From UBA3263 sp964508865 (GTDB lineage: Bacteria; Bacteroidota; Bacteroidia; Bacteroidales; Muribaculaceae), in the NCBI GenBank assembly GCA_964508865.1, contig CAZDVP010000032.1, positions 1-15,622 of the forward strand: DNA of 15,622 bases. The letters run 5' to 3'. The notes beneath the pieces are model-generated. The model ran no database searches and was not told the origin of the DNA. It was given only the letters and a program-made list of their open reading frames with translations. Position numbers and translations under genes: made by a program. Positions 1 to 5,987 of this stretch are shown one piece after another (within the stretch, counting starts at the first letter, position 1; every line of letters begins with the position of its first letter).

Positions 1-530
1 TTCTCAACACCGTTAAGGTAACCGAAATCGCCATCGTTGACGACGACCAGGTTTCCAAAGAAGACGAAGTTAAGAACCAGGAAGAACTCACCCAGACCGA
101 AACTGCTTTCGGTGCATCTGACTTCGACAAGGGTACCGACGACGTAACAGTTGTTCGCGAAGTGAAGAACGAAGTCGTTGTTGAAGAAAAGAAAGCTCCC
201 GAACCTGAAAAAATCTTCACCGCAGTTGAAGAATCACCTAAGTTCCCCGGTGGCGACGCCGAGCTCTACAAGTGGCTCAGCAAAAACATCCGCTACCCGG
301 AAATGGCCGCTCAAAACAACATCCAGGGCCGCGTAACAGTGCAGTTCGTTGTTGAAAAGAACGGTTCCGTAGGCGAAGTTAAGGTGGTTCGCGGCAAGGA
401 CCCCGACCTGGACAAAGAAGCTGTTCGCGTCGTTAAGTCGCTGCCCAAGTTCATCCCCGGTAAGATGAATGGTCAGAGCGTACGCGTTTGGTACACTCTC
501 CCCATCAACTTCAAACTCCAGGGTAGCTAA
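1..530 (+). CDS. TonB-family energy transducer, C-terminal part (5' end outside window)
   Basis: The reading frame is open from position 3 to the TAA at 528-530, about 175 visible residues; the start and the N-terminal membrane anchor lie upstream of the window. TonB couples inner-membrane proton-motive force (ExbB/ExbD) to outer-membrane TonB-dependent receptors. The visible first ~75 residues are acidic, rich in Glu, Asp, Lys and Val, as in the periplasm-spanning linker of Bacteroidota TonB proteins. The last ~90 residues form the TonB_C domain: FPGGDAELYKWLSKNIRYP, then an IQGRVTVQFVVEKNGSV strand pair, a DPDLDKEAVRVVKSLP helix, and WYTLPINFKL at the end. An in-frame GTG at 162 is not the true start, because the frame and typical linker composition continue upstream to the edge. 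Bacteroidota carry many TonB paralogs, so the receptor served cannot be named. A terminator hairpin follows 28 bases after the stop. Confidence 0.9.
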   Translation, partial: LNTVKVTEIAIVDDDQVSKEDEVKNQEELTQTETAFGASDFDKGTDDVTVVREVKNEVVVEEKKAPEPEKIFTAVEESPKFPGGDAELYKWLSKNIRYPEMAAQNNIQGRVTVQFVVEKNGSVGEVKVVRGKDPDLDKEAVRVVKSLPKFIPGKMNGQSVRVWYTLPINFKLQGS

Positions 531-558
531 TCTTCCCCACTTCCCTCATTGACTCATC

Positions 559-593
559 AGCGGCGGCACCTCAGGGTGTCGCCGCTTCCTTTA
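559..593 (+). terminator. Intrinsic terminator after the TonB gene
   Basis: A 12-bp stem (AGCGGCGGCACC at 559-570 with GGTGTCGCCGCT at 575-586, one G-T pair) closes a TCAG tetraloop and is followed by a T-rich tcctttat. It separates the TonB gene from the permease gene downstream. Confidence 0.75.
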
Positions 594-622
594 TGTTGAG
601 TTTGCAACCGGGTTGCGGTTGC

Positions 623-639
623 TTTTTCGTAACTTTGCA
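623..639 (+). promoter_or_regulatory. Bacteroidota-type promoter (-7 box) of the metal permease
   Basis: TAACTTTG at 630-637 matches the TAnnTTTG -7 consensus of Bacteroidota. The surrounding 17 bases TTTTTCGTAACTTTGCA (623-639) are identical to those in front of purB (5931-5947). No convincing -33 TTTG sits at the usual distance. The ATG at 646 starts only 8 bases past the box, so the transcript would have an extremely short leader. Confidence 0.6.
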
Positions 640-645
640 CTCGTT

Positions 646-1866
646 ATGGAAATCTTACAAGCAATTTGGGTCATTCTTTGCGAAATGGCTCCCTATATTC
701 TCTTAGGGTTCCTCATTGCCGGAATCCTCGAAGTCTGGGTTGACCGTCAGACCATGGCGCGCCACCTGAGTGGCCGTGGCTGGAAGCCGGTGGTCAAGGC
801 CGCGCTGTTCGGCATTCCGCTGCCGCTATGCTCCTGCGGCGTGCTCCCCACTGCCGTTGCTCTGCGTCGCCGCGGCGCTTCGCGAGGCGCAACCACTTCG
901 TTTCTGATTGCCACTCCCCAGACCGGCGTTGATTCAATCGCCGCAACCTATTCGCTGCTGGGGCCGGTGTTTGCCGTTTTGCGCCCGGTGGCTGCACTTG
1001 TGGGCGCCGCTTTCGGCGGCATGGCCGTTAGCCGTTTCACCGACGGCGACGATAAGGCTCAGGCGATTGCCGCCGACATCACCGAGCGCGAAGCTCCGCG
1101 CGGATTTGCCCGAAAGGCGCTCGCTGCCGTGCGCTATGGTTTCATCGACATGGTTGCCAGCGTTGGCGGCTGGCTGATTGTCGGTTTGCTCGTTGCGGCG
1201 CTGATAACCGTTTTCGTGCCCGACGAGCTCTTCGTAAGCCTCAACCGCTATCCGCTGCTGGCAATGCTGGCCGTTGTTGCCGTTGCTATTCCCATGTATG
1301 TTTGCGCAACCGGCTCGATTCCCATTGCCATGTCGCTGATGATGAAGGGCCTCTCGCCCGGCATTGCCTTCGTTATGCTCATGGCCGGCCCGGCTGCCAA
1401 CTTCGCTTCGATTCTGATTCTTTCAAAAACCCAGGGCAAGAAAGCAACTGTTATTTATGTCGCCTCCGTGGTCGTGACTGCCATTGCATTCGGTCTGATG
1501 ATTGACCTGATGATGCCGCGCCAATGGTTTGCGGTCAATGCGGTCGACGCGTGCTGCCATGAGTCGATCGGTTGGTTCCCCACGGTTTGCGCAATCGTTT
1601 TGATTGCCCTGCTCGTTTATACTCAGATTATTAACAGAACTCATAAACATCAACACACCCAAAACGATATGACACAGACTTTTAAAGTAACAGGCATGAA
1701 TTGCCCCCACTGCCAGGCCAGCGTTCAGCGCGCAATTTCGTCGCTCCCCGGCGTTGAATCGGTCGACGTTGACATGCGCGGCGGCTCGGCCACGGTTGCC
1801 GGCAACGTTGACCCTCAGGCAGTTGTTAATGCAGTAACTGCCGCCGGCTTCAGCTGCTCGCTCTAA
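646..1866 (+). CDS. SO_0444-type Cu/Zn efflux permease with C-terminal HMA domain
   Basis: This 406-residue inner-membrane protein belongs to the permease family (DUF318/ArsP-like) that includes the SO_0444 Cu/Zn efflux transporters. Visible features are hydrophobic segments at about 5-30, 55-70, 100-125, 170-190, 203-225, 240-260, 268-290 and 312-330; the family motif GIPLPLCSCGV at 56-66 with two Cys; IPMYVCATGSIPIA at 215-228; and MAGPAANFAS at 247-256. A Cys pair lies at 303-304 (ACCHE). A His-rich linker (THKHQH, 332-337) leads to a complete heavy-metal-associated domain with GMNCPHC at 350-356. The family role is export of soft metals; the exact metal is not shown by sequence. An upstream TTG at 613 would add 11 residues but lies before the promoter box, so ATG 646 is chosen. 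An in-frame ATG at 1669 could make a free HMA protein. The stop overlaps the convergent VanZ-like gene by 4 bp. Confidence 0.87.
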   Translation: MEILQAIWVILCEMAPYILLGFLIAGILEVWVDRQTMARHLSGRGWKPVVKAALFGIPLPLCSCGVLPTAVALRRRGASRGATTSFLIATPQTGVDSIAATYSLLGPVFAVLRPVAALVGAAFGGMAVSRFTDGDDKAQAIAADITEREAPRGFARKALAAVRYGFIDMVASVGGWLIVGLLVAALITVFVPDELFVSLNRYPLLAMLAVVAVAIPMYVCATGSIPIAMSLMMKGLSPGIAFVMLMAGPAANFASILILSKTQGKKATVIYVASVVVTAIAFGLMIDLMMPRQWFAVNAVDACCHESIGWFPTVCAIVLIALLVYTQIINRTHKHQHTQNDMTQTFKVTGMNCPHCQASVQRAISSLPGVESVDVDMRGGSATVAGNVDPQAVVNAVTAAGFSCSL

Positions 1867-2228
1867 AGAATCAGGGCGCCCAGCAAGGCTCCGGCCGCGT
1901 CGGCTGCCAAGTCGGCCCACTCGGCGCCGCGTCCCTGGTGCATGGCCAGTTGCAGCAGTTCAATAACCCCTCCGAAAACCGCCACGGCTCCCGCAAGGAC
2001 CAGACGCGGTTTCAGAGGGGCTTTTTGGTTACGCCAAATGTCGAGCCACGCGCAGAAATAGAGCCCGCCGAACATAATGGCGTGCACTATTTTGTCGGTG
2101 TGCTCCCAAAAGCTGATGTCGTTGTCGGGGAGCGGATGCGGAGCCAGCGTCAGGTAAAAAATGGCCGCCAGGCAAAGTGCGGTCAGCAGCCAGCGGGGCA
2201 GCTTCAGCAGCGGGTCGAACAGCTTCAT
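1863..2228 (-). CDS. VanZ-like family membrane protein
   Basis: A 121-residue hydrophobic protein with about four membrane segments: near 10-28 (WLLTALCLAAIFYLTLAP), 48-62, 75-92 and 105-121. The TLAPHPLP motif after the first helix, the HTDKIVHAIMFGGLYF motif before the second, and GGVIELLQL followed by an EWADLAADAAGALLG segment are typical of VanZ-like proteins. VanZ itself gives low-level teicoplanin resistance, but the many chromosomal VanZ-like proteins have no proven role, and none is claimed here. The start codon overlaps the lon stop (ATGA, 2225-2228), which indicates translational coupling as the last gene of the lon unit. Its 3' end overlaps the convergent permease gene by 4 bp, leaving no room for a separate terminator. 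Confidence 0.82.
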   Translation of the reverse strand: MKLFDPLLKLPRWLLTALCLAAIFYLTLAPHPLPDNDISFWEHTDKIVHAIMFGGLYFCAWLDIWRNQKAPLKPRLVLAGAVAVFGGVIELLQLAMHQGRGAEWADLAADAAGALLGALIL

Positions 2229-4606
2229 TCCAGAGCCAGGCGTAAAACGTCGGCCACCGAGTTGACGTAGTTGAAGCTGATGCCGGCGAGGTATTCGGGC
2301 TTGATGTCGTCAACGTTGCGGCGGTTCTCTTCGGAAATGATGATTTCCTTGATTCCGGCGCGCTTGGCGGCAAGCACTTTCTCCTTTATACCGCCAACGG
2401 GGAGCACCTTGCCCCTCAGGGTGGTTTCGCCGGTCATGGCCACGCGCTCGCGCACAGGCCGGCCGGTCAGCGCCGAAACAATGGCCGTTACCATGGTGAT
2501 ACCCGCCGAGGGCCCGTCTTTGGGAATGGCTCCTTCGGGCACATGGATATGGATGTCGGCCTTTAGTCGCTCCGGGTCGATGCCGAGCTCTGAGGCGTGG
2601 GCCTTTACGTAGCGGTGGGCAATGGCGGCCGATTCCTTCATAACGTCGCCGAGGTTGCCGGTCAGGGTCAGCGCGCCGTCGCCTTTGCCTGCCGTGGTTA
2701 CGGCTTCGATAAAGAGGATTTCGCCGCCGGCTGCGGTCCATGCCAGGCCGGTTACAACTCCGGGAATGCGGTCGGTTGAGTATTTGTCGTGGCTGTTGGT
2801 TTCAATGCCCAGCAGTTCGCGCAGGGCCGAGGGCTCGACCGGAAGGGCAAACTCCTTGCCGGCGATTTTTGCGCGGATATATTTGCGGAGCACCGAAGCG
2901 AGCTTTTTCTGCAGCTGGCGCACGCCGCTTTCGGCCGTGTAGTTGTCGATGATATATGAAATCGCGGTGTCGCTGACCGGGGCTTCGTCGGGATTGAGTC
3001 CCATTTCCTTGCGCAGGGTAGGGAGCAGATGCACGCGAGCTATTTCGAGCTTTTCTTCGGCCGAATAGCCGGTTAGCGAAATGATTTCCATGCGGTCGAG
3101 CAGCGGCGAATCGATAGTCGACAGGGTGTTGGCCGTGGTTATGAACAGTACTTCCGACAGGTCGAAGTCCAGGTCGATGTAGTTATCGTGGAACTTAACG
3201 TTCTGCTCCGGGTCGAGCACTTCGAGCAGTGCTGCCGACGGGTTGCCTTTGTAGTCCTGGCCGAGCTTGTCGATTTCGTCGAGCATGATAACCGGATTCA
3301 TCACCCCCGAGCGGCGCACCGCGTCGATGATGCGGCCTGGCATGGCGGCTATGTAGGTGCGCCGGTGGCCGCGGATTTCGCTCTCGTCGTGCATGCCTCC
3401 GAGGCTCACTCGCTGGAACTCGCGGCCCATAGCGCGTGCAATGCTCTGGCCTAACGAGGTTTTGCCGACGCCGGGAGGGCCCACCAGGCAGAGAATAGGC
3501 GCGTGGCTGTCGGGCGAGTGCATCAGCATTGCAACCTGCTCCAGAACGCGCTCCTTGACCTTTTCGAGGCCCGAGTGGGTTTCGTTCAGCTCATTTTCGG
3601 CGTAGGTAAAGTCCTTGTTGCCTTCCGATTTGATTCCCCATGGCAGGTCGAGAACCGTCTGGAGGTAGGAATATTGAGTCTGAAAGTCGGGAGATGTCGG
3701 GTTCAGATGCTCCAGCTTGTTGATTTCGCGTGCAACCGCTTCCTTGGCCTGAGCGGGCATATCGCAGCCTTCCAGTTCCTGGCGGAAATGCTCGGTTTCG
3801 GAGCCTTCGCCGTAGAGTTCGGCGCGAATGGTTTCCATTTGCGATTCCAGAATGGCGTTGCGTTGGCGCTGGCCCATGCGCAGGCGGGCCCCTTCTTCGA
3901 TTTCGGCGCGCACCTGCTCTTCGTCTTTCTTGGCAATGAGCCGGGCAATCAGTTCGTCGAGGCGCTCGCGTATGCTGTCGGCCTTGAGCAACCGGTAGCG
4001 GTCGCCAACGCTTATGGGCGCGGTAACGCACATTGAGTTGACAATCGCCGATTCCGACGGGCCTTTGCCTTTGCCGTTGGCAGTTGCCGGAAAGGCTTCC
4101 TGCACCGGCCCGAGCTCGTTGGCTTCCGACATGAGCTTGCCGGCATATTCCAGCCGCGACTTGAAGTCGCCGGTCAGTCGCGGTTTAGCCTCATGAACGG
4201 CAGTTGCCTGAACCGTAATCGAGTCGGCAACGGTGGTCTCGGCCGGAGCATTTAGCAGGATTTTGTCGGGATGACAAAGCACCATGGCCACGGCGTTACC
4301 GTCGGGTATGGGTATAATCTTAATAACCTGGCCCACTGCTCCGAGACGGTAGAGGTCGTCGAAGCGCGGATTGTCGACCGTGGGGTCCTGCTGGCAAACG
4401 ATTGCGATTGCAGCATTGGTGCGCTCGGCAAATTCGGCCAGGCGGCGCGACGAGGGGCGCACTAAGTGTATGGGGAAAATCACGCCGGGAAACAGAACCA
4501 GATTGCGCGTCGGCAACACCGGCAGAGCCGAGTAATCTATTTCGGCGGAAAATTCTGTATTCTTGAGTTCAATGTGTCCTACCGACACTGTTTCTTGTCT
4601 GCTCAT
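2225..4606 (-). CDS. lon: Lon protease (endopeptidase La), ATP-dependent
   Basis: This 793-residue cytoplasmic AAA+ serine protease degrades misfolded and regulatory proteins. The N-terminal substrate-binding LON domain spans about 27-220 (LPVLPTRNLVLFPGVIFPI at 28-46), followed by a helical linker to about 340. The AAA+ module has Walker A GPPGVGKT at 376-383 and Walker B VIMLDEID at 439-446. The protease domain covers about 605-793 with catalytic Ser700 in PKDGPSAG and Lys743 in GGIKEKVLAAKR, 43 residues apart as in the E. coli Ser679/Lys722 dyad. The length is normal for the family and nothing essential is missing. The ATG overlaps the stop of the STAS-like gene (ATGA at 4603-4606), and the lon stop overlaps the next ATG, so lon lies in the middle of a coupled unit. 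A TACTTTTG box on the minus strand at 4714-4707 could be an internal promoter about 100 bases upstream, but an 8-base match of this kind is weak. Confidence 0.97.
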   Translation of the reverse strand: MSRQETVSVGHIELKNTEFSAEIDYSALPVLPTRNLVLFPGVIFPIHLVRPSSRRLAEFAERTNAAIAIVCQQDPTVDNPRFDDLYRLGAVGQVIKIIPIPDGNAVAMVLCHPDKILLNAPAETTVADSITVQATAVHEAKPRLTGDFKSRLEYAGKLMSEANELGPVQEAFPATANGKGKGPSESAIVNSMCVTAPISVGDRYRLLKADSIRERLDELIARLIAKKDEEQVRAEIEEGARLRMGQRQRNAILESQMETIRAELYGEGSETEHFRQELEGCDMPAQAKEAVAREINKLEHLNPTSPDFQTQYSYLQTVLDLPWGIKSEGNKDFTYAENELNETHSGLEKVKERVLEQVAMLMHSPDSHAPILCLVGPPGVGKTSLGQSIARAMGREFQRVSLGGMHDESEIRGHRRTYIAAMPGRIIDAVRRSGVMNPVIMLDEIDKLGQDYKGNPSAALLEVLDPEQNVKFHDNYIDLDFDLSEVLFITTANTLSTIDSPLLDRMEIISLTGYSAEEKLEIARVHLLPTLRKEMGLNPDEAPVSDTAISYIIDNYTAESGVRQLQKKLASVLRKYIRAKIAGKEFALPVEPSALRELLGIETNSHDKYSTDRIPGVVTGLAWTAAGGEILFIEAVTTAGKGDGALTLTGNLGDVMKESAAIAHRYVKAHASELGIDPERLKADIHIHVPEGAIPKDGPSAGITMVTAIVSALTGRPVRERVAMTGETTLRGKVLPVGGIKEKVLAAKRAGIKEIIISEENRRNVDDIKPEYLAGISFNYVNSVADVLRLALE

Positions 4607-4896
4607 GAATAGAGTTCTTTATAGTCGTCAAAATATTTTCGAATTCTATCAACTTGAGAGCGCAGCAGATTTGTAAATATGAAAGAGCGTTTAACTTTCT
4701 CGATTCCAAAAGTATCGATGAGTTTACCGAAACTTGCATTGAGAAACACAGTCGACACGGAATCCTGCCCCGACATATCAAATTTCAGGGTTTCGCCTTT
4801 CGAAATTGCGGAAGAGGCAAAGTCAAAAACGGCATTTCCGGATTGGGCGTAGTCGCCGTATTGGTCGATGTATTGTTTAACTAAAATAGTTTGCAT
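4603..4896 (-). CDS. DUF4325 STAS-like small protein
   Basis: A 97-residue cytoplasmic protein that fits the STAS-like DUF4325 family: a short N-terminal segment with an RxxG-like SGNAVFDFASSAI start, then an alternating strand/helix pattern, LKFDMSGQDSVSTVFLNASFGKLIDTFG. The central D-(S)-V-S-T-VFLNASFG stretch matches the family pattern of a conserved strand and turn leading into a helix. DUF4325 members are often encoded beside GHKL ATP-binding proteins, as here. By analogy with SpoIIAA/RsbV this suggests a partner protein whose binding the ATPase controls, but that is inference and no target is visible. It starts 11 bases after the ATPase stop and its TGA overlaps the lon ATG. Its DNA is AT-rich (one 60-base line, 4621-4680, counts 19 G+C) compared with lon. 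Confidence 0.72.
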   Translation of the reverse strand: MQTILVKQYIDQYGDYAQSGNAVFDFASSAISKGETLKFDMSGQDSVSTVFLNASFGKLIDTFGIEKVKRSFIFTNLLRSQVDRIRKYFDDYKELYS

Positions 4897-4907
4897 CTTT
4901 CTTAATT

Positions 4908-5783
4908 TTAAAGTTGGAATTCGTATTCGTTAACGTAGTCGGCGTCATCGAAGCCGTCGATTGGCAAATCAAAATATATTAGAGTGCCATGAAGATAGGA
5001 TGGCTGTTTGATTGTGCGGGCATATTCCCCCACACCGTAGGAAACAAACAGCTCATCGCCGCTGATAATGGTTATTTTATTGCCGGTGCCTTCAATATTT
5101 GACACCACCGTGTCGAGTCCGAATCCTTTGTTGTGAGTATTGGATTTTGCTGAAACGCCGCGTCCTGTAGCCTTCATTATAAAACCATTGTCGGCTTCAA
5201 TTCCCGCTTCCTGTAGCGAGCGGGGAATGCCGATTCCAAAATCGCAGAAGGCAATGTTGATTGTGCGGTTCTTTTCATCATAGTGGATATAGGAATACGC
5301 AATGTCTTCAGCGAAAGAATGGTCTGCTATGTTGGCATAGAGCTCATCGAGAATCACCTTTAACGGAGAGAGGTCTTTGCGGCAAAGATATTTGTTTTTA
5401 AGATATTCCGCAACGTGATTGCTATAAAACAGGCTGCCGGTTGCCGACACCCGCCAAAGGTTGAGATCTGCAGGGCTCTCGCTCTTTATGTGTCGCTGAT
5501 CGGAGTTAAAATAAATGTCGAGGTGAAGTTGATTACAGAAGTAATCAATAACCCGATTGTTGGCAGTAATGGTTCCGGCCAGATTGTGTTTGCGCAGCAT
5601 CGCAATCAAGCAACCCAGAAGCACAAGATGCACCGGGTGTAAATCTTCGGGATTGATATTGTCATCAATCGTTATGTTGATTTGCTTGGTAGCATATTTG
5701 CCGGTAGCGATGTTGCTTTGAACCTCGCAAATAGAGCGAATCCAGGCCAGACGATCAGCGTCACCAAAAATTATGCTGCACAC
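4908..5783 (-). CDS. GHKL-type ATP-binding protein (histidine-kinase-like ATPase fold)
   Basis: The C-terminal ~140 residues form a HATPase_c domain. Counting from the GTG start chosen here they carry an N box LDELYANIADHS at 145-156, a G1 box DFGIGIP at 181-187, a G2 box NKGFGLDTV at 218-226 and an HGTLIYFDLP strand near 265-274. There is no phospho-acceptor His region, receiver domain or membrane helix, so it is more like an anti-sigma/serine kinase-type ATPase than a sensor kinase. The first ~140 residues, including HPVHLVLLGCLIAMLRKHN, are not recognised. The start is uncertain: the frame runs back into tRNA-Arg, the first ATG would remove about 60 residues, and GTG at 5783 is the only ATG/GTG/TTG start between the tRNA and that ATG. 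The DNA is AT-rich and lies 35 bases behind the tRNA gene. With the STAS-like gene it forms a two-gene module upstream of lon. Confidence 0.78.
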   Translation of the reverse strand: MCSIIFGDADRLAWIRSICEVQSNIATGKYATKQINITIDDNINPEDLHPVHLVLLGCLIAMLRKHNLAGTITANNRVIDYFCNQLHLDIYFNSDQRHIKSESPADLNLWRVSATGSLFYSNHVAEYLKNKYLCRKDLSPLKVILDELYANIADHSFAEDIAYSYIHYDEKNRTINIAFCDFGIGIPRSLQEAGIEADNGFIMKATGRGVSAKSNTHNKGFGLDTVVSNIEGTGNKITIISGDELFVSYGVGEYARTIKQPSYLHGTLIYFDLPIDGFDDADYVNEYEFQL

Positions 5784-5818
5784 GTTAGAAAATAATGCCC
5801 AGTTAAGAATATTTAGGG

Positions 5819-5892
5819 TGATCGCGTTGGGATTCGAACCCAAGACCCACAGCTTAGAAGGCTGTTGCTCTATCCAACTGAGCTACGCGACC
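5819..5892 (-). tRNA. tRNA-Arg, anticodon TCT
   Basis: A complete 74-nt cloverleaf on the minus strand. The acceptor stem GGTCGCG pairs with CGCGATC (one G-T). The D arm is GCTC...GAGC, the anticodon stem ACAGC/GCTGT closes the loop CTTCTAA with anticodon TCT, the variable region is GGGTC, and the T arm is TTGGG-TTCGAAT-CCCAA. The discriminator base is A. The next bases are CCC, so CCA is not encoded. It decodes AGA. A TAACTTTG box about 26 bases upstream is its likely promoter. The ATPase gene begins shortly downstream on the same strand with no terminator visible between them. Confidence 0.97.
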
Positions 5893-5914
5893 CTTTGAAT
5901 TTGTGCTTTAGCGA

Positions 5915-5948
5915 CTGCAAAGTTACAAATTTTTTCGTAACTTTGCAG
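5915..5948. promoter_or_regulatory. Back-to-back promoters in a perfect 12-bp inverted repeat (tRNA-Arg / purB)
   Basis: CTGCAAAGTTAC (5915-5926) and GTAACTTTGCAG (5937-5948) are exact reverse complements separated by a 10-base AT-rich spacer. Each arm contains a TAACTTTG -7 box pointing outward: 5925-5918 on the minus strand towards tRNA-Arg and 5938-5945 on the plus strand towards purB. The upstream element of each promoter would fall on or next to the other's -7 box, so the polymerase could probably use only one at a time. A regulator-binding palindrome is the alternative reading. Confidence 0.65.
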
Positions 5949-5987
5949 CCTAAGTTCATCAAAAAATAACCAAACAAGTCAAATTAG

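Noticed and set aside
613..645. TTG start of the permease at 613
   Set aside because: It lies upstream of the TAACTTTG promoter box and would put the box inside the gene; ATG 646 begins a normal first membrane helix.
5784..5843. TTG start for the ATPase at 5843, adding 20 residues
   Set aside because: It lies inside the T-arm half of tRNA-Arg; the residues GSNPN are simply the translated tRNA TTCGAATCC region.
4597..5892. Integrative element with att repeats at tRNA-Arg
   Set aside because: No copy of the tRNA 3' end was found at the left border and no integrase or transposase is present; transfer is supported only by base composition.
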